Origin: Eonycteris spelaea
Taxonomy: Eukaryota; Chordata; Mammalia; Chiroptera; Pteropodidae
Assembly (NCBI GenBank): GCA_003508835.1
Contig: PUFA01000081.1
Span: forward strand, 1,116,001 to 1,180,000
Direction of reading: 5' to 3'
Length of the DNA stretch: 64,000 bases
Shown: in pieces, positions 1 to 13,200 of the stretch
How positions within the stretch are numbered: the stretch's first letter is position 1
Layout: the number at the start of each line of letters is the position of its first letter
Notes under the pieces: model-generated
Database searches by the model: none
What the model was told of the DNA's origin: nothing
Seen by the model: the letters and a program-made list of their open reading frames with translations, nothing else
Translations under genes and position numbers: made by a program

Positions 1-2880
1 ATTCTTGTATTTTACCAAGTACACTCCTCAGGCCAATATATTGAGACTGAACAAAAATTCATCCATGACCATCCATTCTGTCCACTGTTAGCAATGTTCT
101 TTATGGTATAGTATTGGTGGGTAAACACTTTACAAAATTATGATACCAAAGGACGAGAAAAAAGACAATGTGAACACTGGCAAAGTGAAGTAGAAAATGG
201 AAGACGGTTGCTTCAGCTGAGCAATCTTTTAGAATGGATTATCTTCCCTCCAGGATTAATGAAAGGTGTGTTCCACCCTTCAAGCTCTATTGCTCACCCT
301 TCTGAAATTGTGATCTTTTATGCACACTCAGGACAAGGCTAGACAGGCCAGCATAGAAAATCAAGAGGGTTAGTGTCCCAATACTGGCACCATTAGCTCC
401 ATGTGTTCATCAGCCAGGCAACCTGGGCTCAAAGCTTCTCAACTGATTGGCTACTGCTGGCAGCATGGGGACAATTATTTCCTTTTAGGCAGAGAAACAT
501 CCCAGAGCTGCCCTGAGCTGGCTTAGCCCACAAACAGTAGTGTTTTCTTCTAATAGATTCCAATCCATGGGAAAGGATAGGGTAGAAAACTGTATCTTTA
601 TTAGAAAAAATAAAACTATAATAAGTTAATAAATAAAATACCTAGTAAGGCTTTCCTCTGTATTTTAACACTGAGGAGTGGAACAAGTTTTCTTAAAACT
701 CAAATTCTACAAAGAAATATTGGCCATGCCTTATCTCACACAGAAAAGGGGCTCTTTACTGGTTGTAAAGAGTGATGGCTATCTTTGCAGGGCTTGGGTA
801 ATGTCTCCCACCCTGTCCTCAGCCCCCCCTTTGACAAGGTCTCTGAATTTCCATTCCTTTGTCCACAATGGCAAGGACTGCTGGCGGTGACAGTAACAAG
901 GCCTGGCATATTTAGATTCCAACTTGCCTTAATTAACGGTCAACTGTAATAGCTGTTAGCCAAGCCACATTTGTTTAAATGTTTCTTCTGTTTGTTTTCA
1001 AAACAGTTAATTGCAAGTAGAACTAACAATGCATCTGGATGTCACTTTTTTGGAATATTTCACGATTAACTGGGGGTTTGGAATAAGGCCACCATTCTGG
1101 AGTGTTGAGGAGAAGAATTCTAACCTTCTTTACATCAAATATGAGCCCACTCCAGAGGTCTGCTAATGTCCGGATAAATGACTTACCACAGGAATCACAA
1201 TTTAAAACTGTAATGTGAATTATGACATAGCTCATCTGTTAAATATTTCATGTGAAGATTTTAATGAATTGCATGATGGAATGTTGGACAAAAAAAGACA
1301 ACTGAAATCCTGGGACTAATTTGGGCGAAACGGAGAACAGAGTATCCTCGTGAAGATGCGGGGGAAGAAAAGGCAGCTGCGCTCACGTCCCTCTGGGCGT
1401 CAGACTGGCAAGCCCGAAGGCTTTCTCGAAAGATTATAGGGGAGGCAGAATGATCAGCAACAACCTTTTGAAAAATATTCAGATCAAAGTAATATTCATG
1501 TATTATAATCTTGGTCAAACCCGAACATTAATCTCCAAGATATGGTATTTCATTTCAAAAATTATGGGGACAGCAGACTCATATTTTAGCCTATGCCAAG
1601 TGAAGAAATACAGTTATAAAAATGGAGGAAGTATTTTAAATTTTACCCCTTAACCGATTGCATATTTTACTTCTGAAGAGGGTGGTGGTAATCTTTCTTA
1701 CATGTGCTATTAAGTAACAAAGAGCTACATGATACAGGTCTGTGGTGAGAGAGGGATGGGAAATGGGACTCATTATCACTCGATTGACAACGCAATAGCA
1801 GAAGATTTTATTTGAAGGCTCATAGCTGTGAGGCCTATTTTGATCTGAAACCCTCCCCACCCGCTGTCTGGCACTGCCTTCTGGGAGTGAGTGTCAGAAG
1901 GCCTGATCCATTTGCCTACACTTTTCTTTCATAATCACTTTGTTTTTGTCCCGTCAGTGCTCCTTGGGCAGTCACATTTGGTGAAGTATAATAAATGACA
2001 ATTATAATGTTTCCTCCGTTTGGGTTCTAATTATTTGACAGAATCGATGTTGAAAAGAATTAGCTGGGCCGCGGAATGGAATAACAATTTTCTTTTCACC
2101 CCTGAGCTAATCTGGAAGCATTTTTCCAGACCTCATCTGAAGAAACCTATATTCCCTCAGCTTTCTGAGGCCAGCGGAGCTGGCATCGAAAAGTTTTTGT
2201 CAGATCATTTTATGCTCACAAAACTCTTCAAATAATATTATTTCAATAAAGTTTTCAAGCTAATACAGTTTTAAAGTCAATTGCCATCCTTTCAACCTTT
2301 CATAATAAAACATTTAAGCTTCAGGCCTCATTGTATTTTAATCAGGGTTACACAAATCAATGTCCATTAAGAAAATTATAAACTTCCAAATTACAGCTCC
2401 CCAGTTAATAATTTCTTATTAGGTCACCACCTAATAACAGTTACCAAAGAGATTATAACAAAATCAAGGGTCGGATTTCAAAACCTGTAATAGAATGGTT
2501 ACGTGTATTTGCCAAACACCCCTGAGCTGGATGTTTGTGACAGAATTTAATCCCAAGCAGCACGAAAATATCCGCGTGGGTGGTTCATGGGGCTGGAGGG
2601 ATGCGTCCGGCTCCTCTGATTCTCCAGTCATTTTCCAGGGCATGGAGAAGGAAAGGGGCTTATCCAAGCACACTCAGCTCATCCGAGGGAGCCTGAGTCA
2701 ATTCCAGAGCCCCCAAACTCACATCCCTTCAGTGCTGGGTGGGAGCTGTGGTGAATGAGAGACCACTCTGTGCTGGTATGAAGGGAGCAGCTCAGCGAAG
2801 CTCAGTTGATGCCTTATGGGATTATGGTCTGGACACTACAAGTTATTCTGATGCTGCAGGAGAAGCTGAACACATAGATG
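1..2880. other. Intron of CACNA2D3 (minus), no gene recognised
   Basis: Every open frame is short and without family resemblance. The part at about 1960-2260 looks non-repetitive, with preserved CG dinucleotides (gggccgcgg, atcgatg, catcgaa) inside AT-rich DNA, as often seen in conserved noncoding elements. No conservation data are available here. Confidence 0.5.
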
Positions 2881-2963
2881 ATTATCTATATCTATATCTA
2901 TCTATATCTATCTCATCTATCTATAAAGATATATATATATATATATGTGTGTATATATATATT
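2881..2963. repeat. (TATC)n / (TA)n microsatellite
   Basis: Compound simple repeat of tatc units passing into alternating ta with a short tg stretch. Confidence 0.95.
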
Positions 2964-3624
2964 ATTGAAAAATTACCACACTCCGATAGGGTTATCAGAT
3001 AAAATACTTCTAATTTGCTAACCCTGGCAACTGAGGGTCAAATGGCACACCCCAGGCAATGATCTCTGTCGCATACTTAGCCCTGCGAGCCCCGAGATAG
3101 ATTGTGTTCCACAGCTAAATATCAGGACTGCTAATCAAAGCTGCCTCCATCAATGTGAGTTTACTATTTGTTAGAGAATTTGTGCCTAGAAAGATAAGAC
3201 TATAAATGAGTAAAAATACTTCATGATTTACTTGAGAAGTTCTCCCAAATCAATTTGTCTGAACAAAAGTGCTTAGGACAAGGAATGGCTCAGCTAAGAG
3301 AACCACTCACTTATCAAACAAACAACTACTGATTTATCAAGACTTGAGAGATCCACTGTTCTTCAAGTAGCCAAATCCCAATTGGATCCTCAAACTGAGA
3401 GAACTGCCCAGACCCCAGAACCCTATCAATCCCTGCTCGACCTTCCCTTTCTGGGACCCTCACTACTAAGACCCAGTGAAGGTGCTGTTTTCCCTCACTA
3501 CAGTAGAGAACAAACTACTTTGCTTGGTCTACCAAGTATTCTGATGATCTTATCGACAGTCAAACTTTTATTTTTCTTCAAAGCATTTATCAATATTTGG
3601 CATTAAAATATAAATTATGTTATA

Positions 3625-3765
3625 TATGATTTATTGTGTTTCATTCCCACCTGGCTAGAGGTAATTTCCTTGAGGGCAGAGGCTGTTTGTTTATACCTGC
3701 ATTCTCTGTACCTAGAAAAGTGCCCAGTTCAGGTAAGCACTTGTGAATACATGTCAAATGAATGA
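3625..3765 (+). repeat. L2 LINE 3' end
   Basis: Contains the typical L2 3' phrase order: cttgagggcagaggctgt, a middle ctgtacctagaaaagtgccc, and a degenerate final gaatgaatg. Plus orientation. Confidence 0.75.
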
Positions 3766-4364
3766 CTGGTGGTTAGATGCTATGCTGATGGGGATGTCAG
3801 CTAATCTCAGACAATTTTCTTTCTCAGAAGACCTACCTTTGCCATCCAAGAGCCCTGGGCTCTGTCCTGAGGAAAATGGAGAGCCACGAAAAGGTTCTCA
3901 GCAAGGAATGAATGTGAGAAGTAAACGGATCTGAGCTTTGGAAATATCTGCAGGTAAAGGTGGTGGGCTGCATGCTGAGTGTGAGGGGGACTGGAGCATT
4001 CACACACTCAGGTGAGAAATGACAGACTTCCATAGAGCAAGGGCCTGGGGGATGGGATGAAGAAGTGTGGTCCTCCTGACTGAGCGAAGCCTGAAACCCT
4101 GAGTTTTGCCATTGGTACATCAATCTACACTTTGCCAGATACTGCCCATCCCCCTGACTTCAAGTCTCTTGTCATTTCAACATGTTTGGATTTTGCTTGC
4201 AAATGAATTATTTTATGAAGCATGTGTCCCTGCTCACAAGATACATCTCAGGATTACAAAAGACATATTACATGACAAAAATGATTTTATAAACCAGGTC
4301 ATAGGAAGTGTATATCACGTAATAATAGTAGCATCAATACTAATACTAATTAATAACCATTTTT

Positions 4365-4520
4365 AAAACTCCCTACTATGTGCCAGGTACCTGCTAGAAC
4401 CTTCAGATACTTTATAACCAACCCTTGTAACAGCATACAATGTAGGCAGTACTCTCAGCCACATTATATATGTAAGATTAAGAACCATAGAAGTAAGTTA
4501 CAGGCCTAAAGTCTCCCTTC
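4365..4520 (-). repeat. MIR SINE relic
   Basis: Reads ctactatgtgccaggtacct, then tttataaccaacccttgtaaca and a degenerate groove for the MIR core, minus orientation. Confidence 0.6.
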
Positions 4521-7345
4521 TAGGAAGTGATCTTCAGCCTTGTTTTCACCTCATATAGTGAAGCCAAAGAAGTTTCCACAACTGTGAGTTCTATCAAGCT
4601 CCCTGTGTTTTTACGGTCACATAAAATGCAGACTGGAGGTTTCAGGACAAGTAACACGTCATTCTCTATTTAAATAATCCAGAATATTTATACCAATTAG
4701 TGGAATATTCAAATTGGTTCTGTCTTTTCCAGATACTGATGAGCAATGTGTTTAGATGATTGGGCCACTACCTTAAGATGACTCAAAAACACATTGCCTT
4801 CTCTGGAGGTAGAGTTAGGGAGGTATTCAACCAAGAGGCAGAACATGTAGGATGAGTAGGAATTCATGAGGACCTAGTGACCGGGTGAAGAGGGAGGGCA
4901 AAGAGAGTATTTTAGGTCACTTGTAAAATCCCATGGTGGGAATGAGCCTGCGGAGTCTGAGAACACTAAGACCATCTATGAGGCTGATGCAAGTGAAGAA
5001 GCTGCACTTCCCTAGTCTTTATAAGAAAGACCAGCACCTAAGGCAGAGGTTTAAACAAACACTGGTGACCATTCTGGGGATAGCTTGTCATAGGCAGGAT
5101 CGCCCTCTTGATGGTGGGTCAATAAGACCATCATTCTCAACCTCTACCCATTGTCTCCATTTCAATGGACCACAGGAAAGACAACGACAGAAACAGGCAA
5201 GGCGAGACCGTGTGCTTGAGAGTAGCAAGGCAGCGTGCTAAGGCCAGTCCAGCATGCCACTGGGCCTGGTTCCCTCTGGCCATCGAGAGACCTATTCCGA
5301 AGTCAAACACCTGGGTGGCAGATGTGTTCGGCTATAGTAGACCTGGCCCAAGGCAGATCCTCCCAGAACAGCTGGCATGAGGTGATTATGAGCAGGGAGG
5401 GAGAAGGGAATGGAGAAGCACTAATGAGAGGGGCAGACAGCATTTTGGAATAATCAAGCACTTTTTTCTTCAACCTCTTAGGATCTCAGGAGCTTGGAAT
5501 ATTTGGGAATCAGCCTTGGAGTGAAGGAGACCAGTTTTGTCCCATAATTTAATCAGGCAGATGTTGAGGATGGAAAAGCCATCTTCTGTGATTAAGTCAT
5601 TGCTCCCAGACATGTGCTTGGCAACACCCGCGTCTCTCATCTGGGTTCCCGAACAGGCTGCACTGGTCAGGTCCCTGCGCGTGGGTGGGCTATGGGGTGA
5701 GGCAGGCGCTTCTTTTTCTGATTTGGCAGGGAAGTCCAAATCCTTCTCTGCAAGGTCTACTCCCAAGAGCACTCTGTGTAGACAGAGGCCTCTGTGGTGA
5801 GCCAGGCTTCCTGGCCTCAATGTCCCTCAACTCAGACCTTTATCCTTTCCACAAAAGCTCCTCCAAGCCCAGTCGGCTTTCAATAAAAACTAAATAAATG
5901 AATAAGCAAATGCACTGTATTCCAGGCACTAGGTGGTTAATCAGTTGCCTCTCATGCTTCTTTTGAGAAATAACAGCTTGAAACAGGGTTGTTACCAACA
6001 TTCTTTCCAGAATTTCCTGTCACCCCCTGGCTATTGTCCATTCCCTCAGCTAAAGCATTCCATGCTTAGGGCCTCAGGGAAGGGAGGGCACAGAGCAGCT
6101 CAGGGAACAAAGGCATAAATTTTGGATTTTTGAGTCTCAAAAGCCAAGGCCCCCAGGAATCTCCGGGCTGTAAGGATAATTGGGGAACTGCCTGGGCCAG
6201 TTCTCTCTTCAGCCTCCAGCCCCCTCAAAAGAGTACACAGGAAAGACGATCTAACTGGAAAAAGAAGAGAATCCAGGGAAGCCAAGGTCACAGAAGGCCT
6301 AGGGGAAAACCTGCATGTGTTCACCTTCCTGCTTTTACCCTGGGTCTAACTCCAAGGTCCGAGTGGGTGTGGGGGCTCTCAGAGCTGAGAGTCGTACTCC
6401 AGCGGCAGGACACTGGAGCTTAGCCTCTTCTAGCCCTGCTACTGGTGGGAACAGACAGCCTTGCAGAGGCCACAGACAGACACCCCACCGAAGGCTCCCT
6501 GCAGGCTTGCCAGTGTACCCACTGGCCTGTACATGGACTGATGACAGAGGACTAGAGGGCACCAGGGGACTGACTCATGATTAGATGATTAAATGCCTCC
6601 TCCCACCCTTCAGCTCAGGTGGGCCCTGGGGAAGAGAAAAGACACTAGATACACTGAAATTTCTCTCCCACCAGAATAATTGAGACTTCCGCTATAAATT
6701 AATTTTAGTTCAAATAAAGCTGCACTTATCACCCACTTGAAGTGTGTGGACTGAAATTTGTAGCCCTTTTCCAGTTCGTGATCCAAGAACAGAAACAATG
6801 GAGCATATAACGAAAGTGGGCAACCTTAGGAGTCCAATCAGACGCCACCTCGTAGGTCCACTCAAAGCCAATCCTGGGACAGAAGCCAGGGCTGTGGGGA
6901 CTGAGCGCCACCACCCTCCTCTTAGAGTAATTCAGAGTCTGCCGTAAATGGCTGTACGAGCAGATCCCCGAGGCTGCCTTCAGTGTCCCATCAGCTTTCT
7001 TCACAGGCCGGGGGAGCAATGGATACTCCTCTCCTGCTTGGTGGAAATTAGATCTTTCATGTGGACAAAAGCCTTCAAGTGGAAAGGATTATGGGGTCCT
7101 CTGAGGGCCCCATCATAATGACCAGTACCTCTTCTCTGCCCGCAACACGGTCATCTGCCTGCCATGCGTTGGGGCCTCGGTGGTGCCCCATGATCTTGGC
7201 TCAGCGCTGTCTGTACTAGGAGTGGGGAGTTTCAAGAGTATCATCTCTACAGGTGAGAAGCCTTAGCAATGTTATGAAGCCCCACAATTTTAGTAGTTTC
7301 TTCATTGTCATTTGTGTCTGTTTCCTTACACTTATGCCCAGATTG
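4521..7345. other. Intronic DNA, no gene recognised
   Basis: Several overlapping open frames of 60-120 codons lie on both strands between 4930 and 6580 in relatively GC-rich DNA. None resembles a known protein, none has support from splice sites or codon periodicity that I can see, and the frames overlap antisense, as expected by chance at higher GC. I treat it as intron. Confidence 0.5.
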
Positions 7346-7349
7346 AAAA

Positions 7350-7540
7350 ATGTCAAACAAACTTGGGTCCGAGTCCTGCCTGTCTCATATACAGGCAGTG
7401 TGCCCTCTCACTCAGTTTCCTCGTCTGCACAATGGGACAGGAGTCGTGCACACCTTTGATGATGGTTGTGAGCTAATGCATGTCATGACCCTAGCACAGT
7501 ATCAGGCATGTAGTAAATAGTCAATAAATGTCACATGTAT
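7350..7540 (+). repeat. MIR SINE
   Basis: Shows gggtccgagtcctgcctgtc, ctcagtttcctcgtctgcac, aatgggacaggag and a final tagtcaataaatg, the standard MIR order on the plus strand. Confidence 0.85.
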
Positions 7541-7889
7541 ACATGAAGAGGAACAGTTAATATACATTAAATATGTGCAATATCTAATATAATACATATT
7601 CTGTTCCATTTCCCTGTAGCTGAGTCTCCACACAGTTTTTCCAAGACTGATGCACTGTGTGTCTGTAACTCACCAATCTGTCTGCTAAGTAGCTGAGGTC
7701 CCTCTATCTGAGGCCTGAGATTAATTTCATTTGCTGGCCTGGATTCCTTGTAGATTCCATGTGACCTGCAGAAACATGGGGCTTCAAACCACTGTGGAAT
7801 GTTTCATCTTATTTGCTAAAAGGTAAGCAAGCTAGATCTGGTGTAATTGCAACTACCAGAACATTCCCAACTCTCCTGAGGGTTTTAAA

Positions 7890-8055
7890 ATCTGAAGATT
7901 TGGTAAAATCCTCACAGGTAGATATTGTCATTGTCACCTCTGTTTTACAGCTGAGGACACGGATGTTTATGAATGGCCAAGTTGGAAGACTCATGATAGA
8001 AATTTCCATTTTGGAAGCTGGGAGGGACTCTGGGAGAACTAGGATTTAAACCCAT
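7890..8055 (-). repeat. MIR SINE
   Basis: Minus-strand MIR: cctctgttttacagctgagg, aggatttaaaccc. Confidence 0.75.
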
Positions 8056-8564
8056 ATCTTTTTTACTTTGAAGCACAAGAAACAAATATCTAAAAATGAA
8101 TGAACTAAAAGGAGTCACCTAAAATTACTTAAAAAGAATATGTATTTAATGAGCCTATCCCTGTAGAAAAGAATAATTTCTGCTTAATATGAGACTAATA
8201 AATCCACATATTTTGCTTTATATTTCCTCACAAATTTTGCTTTATGTTTACATTTTTCTTTCCAACTTCTGTGAGCCGACCAGTTTCCTGGAAGCCAAAA
8301 AGATCTTAAGATGCTTATGGCACCTTTCAAAGCCTCCTGCCTTCCCACTTGCTGCCACTCTCTGAAGAAAGAAGACAGGAAAGGCAGCTCCGTAGAAAAG
8401 AGCCTGGAGCACAAAGGAAACCTATGCCCATGGGAGACACTGCAAGCAGAAACAACATCCTTTGTCTCTAAGGAGGCAGGTAGCATAGAGGAGACATGGC
8501 CCAGGACACACAGGGCTGCCCCTAATCACAGGGGACATGCAGGGCACAGTTGGGGCCAGGCGCC

Positions 8565-8715
8565 CAACTAGCATTATCCCACTTAGCCTTTCAGCAATCT
8601 CAGGAGAAAGATGTTCTCTCCACTTTAAGGATACGATGCAGACAACGGAGTCACTTAGCTGCTAGGACTTGGCGGAACTGGGACATCAGACCATCGCCTG
8701 ACTCAGATGCCTGCA
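8565..8715 (-). repeat. MIR SINE relic
   Basis: Minus-strand MIR core: cactttaaggatacgatgcag and a following ggcggaactgggac that corresponds to the reversed body. Confidence 0.6.
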
Positions 8716-11700
8716 GTCCCCCACCTCCCCTGTGGCTCCGATGAGGCTGCATCACCCCCTAGGGGGCTGCTTTGGAAGTTCGGAGCTTGCTTGCCACAAT
8801 AACTAGAGAAGGCCTATATTTCATGGGACAGCCCCCAACCAAGAATGGTTCCATGCCCTCAGCGCTTCCGGTGCTCTGCCTGGTATTGACGTGCTTGGAA
8901 AGTGTGACCCACATCTAGGCCTTGAACTGAATGAACTCTGTTTCAATCTAAATACAAAGTATGCCTTGCACATGGAATTTCCCAAAAATGTAACTACAGT
9001 CCTGTGAAAGAGAGAGATGAGTATGTTTTGTGTGCTGCAACCTGACTGTTTCAGAGAATCCATCGCCAAGGAGGCATGGTCTGTGGTTGAGATGTCTGTA
9101 CAGCAGCCACTCTGCTTACAGGGATTCCACACAAGCTTCTGGCTACTTCCGTCTGCCTCCTCTTATAGTTATATCCAAGCATGTACACATTAAAATATAT
9201 ATTATCCTATTATAAACTACTCTCCTTTTATTTCTTGATATTATAGTTGCGTAGTCGATAGTTTTTTGTTTGTTTGGTTGGTTTTTTGTTTTTTTTGGCA
9301 TGTGGAAAAACAGGTTATATTTCCATGTATTTCATTTTGGGATAGTAAAGAGAATATTACAAATTATTATAAATAGGGGGTCTCGGGTGGGATAGGAATG
9401 AGAACTGTCCTGGCTTTACTTTCTCCTCTGCCACTGAGTCTGGTGATTATTTCCTGTTTTCTTCAACACCTACCCCCGCTCTGATTTTGTCTGTGGCTCC
9501 TCTGCTCTCATCTTGCCTTGAGAGCATAGATTTGGCTGGGCCAAACCTCATATGTCGCCATGGCTTCCTCTGTGCTTCCTTCCCGTTTATTTTGGCTTCG
9601 ATCAAGGTGCAAGATATTGGTATCTGAGGCTCAGCTCAACTGCTGGATTTCCCATCTCAGAGGTGAGCAGTAAAGGAGCGGCTTCCTCTGTGCTTAGAGA
9701 ATCGAAGTCCTCGATAAGCAAAGCTTCTCTCGGGGCTGCTCTGCTGGAGCCTGGAGCTAGGCAAGTTAGCTCTGCTGTTGGTGTGTTTTCTTTTATCAAG
9801 CAGCACTGTCTTTGAATTCCAGGCAAGCTGTGAAAGGGAAGGGAGCCTTGCAAACTGCTTTTTCTTACACAAAGCATCTTAATTATAATTATTGTCACCA
9901 CTTATGTCATTGCCTTGAGAGATGAAGAGGGAAGGAGGGAATACTCTGCAATTTCACAGCATACCAGTTCCCTAGAATGAGGAGGGGGGTTGCAGACAGT
10001 AAAAGAGCCAGGAACAGAGCCCCCATTCGATTAAAAGGGGCCTTTGTAGTGGCTGCATCTGTACATTAAAATAAATCTCTCCTAGCACTAAAATAACATC
10101 TACATTCATTTGGGCCAGTGCCACATTCAGCATTTAAGAAATCTGACAAAACGTTGCTTGAGCATGTTGAAGTTTGCCAGCTCACAACAAAACAAGAAAG
10201 CTACCTCTACGGCATGGAAATACTTCTGCCGGTTCCCCACTTTCACTTATGACTCCCATTTTCCGGCTGCACTTAAAAGAAAAAGACTGCCCTTTTTTCA
10301 GGTGCCAACCACTTAACATGGCCCTGAAATGGGCAGCAAATTGCCGCTGGAGGTGGTAAACTTCAAGAGGAATCTTTTTCTTTTCCCCTAAAGGAAACTG
10401 CTAGAGACGCAGTGTGCCCGATAAAGCCTTTAATAGCTACAGAAACACTGTTTGGGGTGGCCCTCAGGTAGACTAGACATGAATAATGCCTCGTAAAAAT
10501 AATTCCTTCTACCCAGAGCACAGAGCACCAGATGAGTTTGGCGGGGGCCCTGTTTCCAAGAGAATTGCAGACAAAAGAAATCTAGGCTCCAACAGGATGT
10601 ACCTGTCTGTGGCTGAGACGATGGTCACTTCTGTGGAGTGTGTCCATTCAAATTTTTGAATTTTTCTGAGATCCTAAACAACAACATTGGGTGATTTTTC
10701 AGACTACTTTTTGCCACTTTACAACACAATTAGACCTGAAATAAGCAACCAATCCACTTGCTAAAAATGTTGCTAATGGACCATATCCCAGTACAGTCTG
10801 TTTGACTGTGGCATAGGTGGGTAGATCTGCAGAAGTTGAGTTAGAAATGGTGGAGTGAACCATTGAACCCAACCTACTTATTATATAAATCAGTACTAGA
10901 AGTTAGCCAACTTGACTGAGATTGATTCCAAAGATGGCTTTAGACTAATTTGAAATCAGCTGTGTGCTGGAATAAAAACAGACAGCTGTTGGCTTTTGCC
11001 AGCTGGGCATGAAAGCCTTTTTTGGGGGTAGCAGAGCCCCACCCCCCCCTTACCCCCCCCATACCATTTCCTTTAGGGAGCTGTCCTGCCTTCAATTTCA
11101 GTCCATGTGGTTTGTGTAGGATTTGCCCCCTAAGCGGAGGCATAGGAATGCATCTTCCTATGCCATAGTGATGGGCACCTACCCAAGCTTTGCCAGTGAG
11201 AGCCAGCCCCAGGACTTGGAACCGAAACTTTCAGGAAATAAGAGGATTCTTTCCATTGAGTTTGCCAGGCTGGTCAGATGATTGTTTTGGGGCACTGCAC
11301 GAAGAGGCTCTGCTCGAGAATAAGGCCCACACAAAGACAAGTAAAACAAGAGACTAAGAATCCTGGTGACTTCAACTGAGCCCTGGATCAACTATACCTT
11401 AAGTTCTGGACTTCTAGTTATGAAATAATGAACTTCCACCCACACCAATAATTCAAATAACGAACTTTCTTTAATTTACTATTTTACTTATGCAACAGAG
11501 TTTGTTTTTTGTTGCTTACAATGGATGACATCCTGAAAAATGCAACCGTAGTCTAAGTTAGTGCCTCCTTCCAACAAAAGATGGGCATCTTATCCTCATG
11601 TACAGAGATCCATCATATGAGCACTTCCATGCACACAGTCAAAAACGATTGCTGATGACAACAATGGCATGAGCGGAAATCCGTGGCATGCATACTGACC

Positions 11701-13110
11701 TTCCTGACTTCACATCAAGCATCACTAATCAGACCTGGTACTCCTTCCAAGGGAGCCTCACTATTTACCCAGTGCGGCTGCCCAGGCAACCATGACCATC
11801 GTGCAGCAATGCCACGTCAGCATGACCACACTGATGCGCATGGTAAAACCTTTATAGGAAACACGGTACCTTTTCCCAGACCAGCTGAACACACATAGGT
11901 CTTTTAACTGCTCTCGGTAACCATATTGTGGATGATGATAAAGGCAAACACAAGCATCTTCATGAATGACCTGGTTGCTCACCTTCCAGGACAATTTTAA
12001 TTACTTCCCATCAATGACTATCAAGAATTTTGCAGTTTTTACTGAGGCAGAGTGTGAGCTGATACAGTGAGAGAACAACTCAGCTTAATGGGCTCTCAGG
12101 AGGTTACCTGGAGTGGACCTTAGGCTCACGCCATATTTAAACTTTCCCAGGAAATATGCTCCCTATCTCGCCCCCTCACCAAGACAACCAGGGTAAGTAG
12201 GGGGAGGGTGGGGGAAATACAATGCCATTGTAACGTGAAGTCATAAGTTCCAGGGTCCTGATGGGTGATATTCAACTGGACGTTGCCACTTCTCCTTAGA
12301 AGGCCTGTCCTGCACTGAAGATGAGGTAGGACTGCATTTCCCAGAGTCCTGCCCACCCTCCTCCCTGCCATGTGCGGCTCTAGATTAGAGTTAGTGGGTG
12401 AGAGAGCTAGTGTTAGATTGGCAGCAAAGAGATAGAGGCCATGGTGCTCTGTAGGCAGTTGTAGGCAGATGTGTTGGCAGATGTGAAGTTTGAAGCAGCT
12501 TCCAAGAGAGTTCTTGAGAACTATCTGCACTGATGCTTCGCAACCCACATTCTCCACACTTTGGTGATTATAAAAGTTTCTGGTTCCCTATATTCAAACT
12601 CTTAATACTTGAAATACCTAGATAGCTTCTTTTCCTAGGATCGGGTCCCAATTGATACGGCCAGGACCTCCTATCTTCATAGGGTACAACCAGAGGAAAG
12701 ATTTTTTTGCACAGTGCTAGGTCTCTACCATCTCCTCATTGTAAGTAGGATCTTTCCCTAGGATACTACGCCACTGGGGGGATACTAAGCATTTAGGATG
12801 CTGTGGATCTATGCTGCTATCCCTTAGACATGATATTCTCTTGTAGGTCTTTAGCAAAATGCCCCAGCGACTCCTGCAAAGTCCTACCCTGCTTTGGTAA
12901 CTCAGCCTGTCTCTGGTACTCCTTTGCTTTCTCCCTATCTGGCAAGTCCTACCTACAACCTTTTCTGCTCTTTGTTTTCTGTAATTTTTTAGGTTTGTCT
13001 TAGCACTCCTTGAAAGATTACTCCAATCTTTTTCTGTTCCTCAGTGTACTAAAAAACTCAAGAAGCACATAGAGTAATGGTGGGTTCAGTATTAGAATCC
13101 AGGCTTAACC
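8716..13110. other. Intronic DNA with one LTR-like relic
   Basis: No gene recognised. Between about 12160 and 12600 the text resembles an old LTR or L1-3'-type repeat (tgcatttcccagagtcctg), and this explains the 143-codon minus-strand open frame there. A stretch at 10080-10400 is non-repetitive to my eye. C-runs at 11041-11060 are simple sequence. Confidence 0.4.
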
Positions 13111-13114
13111 TGCC

Positions 13115-13200
13115 TCCATTTGGTTATAAAAGCTTGGTGATAAAGTTAGATTTAGCACAATGTCTGGCACATAGTGAGAGCTGAATAATTGTTAACCTTG
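13115..13200 (+). repeat. MIR SINE 3' part
   Basis: Reads agcacaatgtctggcacata, then gtgagagctgaataattgtt, the MIR/L2-type tail on the plus strand. Confidence 0.6.

Noticed and set aside
259..265. ATGAAAG|gtgtgt, an alternative LRTM1 first exon with Met-Lys like human
   Set aside because: It lies about 31.7 kb upstream with a weaker donor. The 29414 site has the better donor and is closer, though this is not excluded.
4933..6584. Cluster of overlapping 60-116 codon frames on both strands
   Set aside because: GC-rich intron; overlapping antisense frames without any recognised family or initiation and splice context.
12126..12557. 143-codon minus-strand open frame
   Set aside because: Overlaps an LTR-like relic; no domain or splice support.
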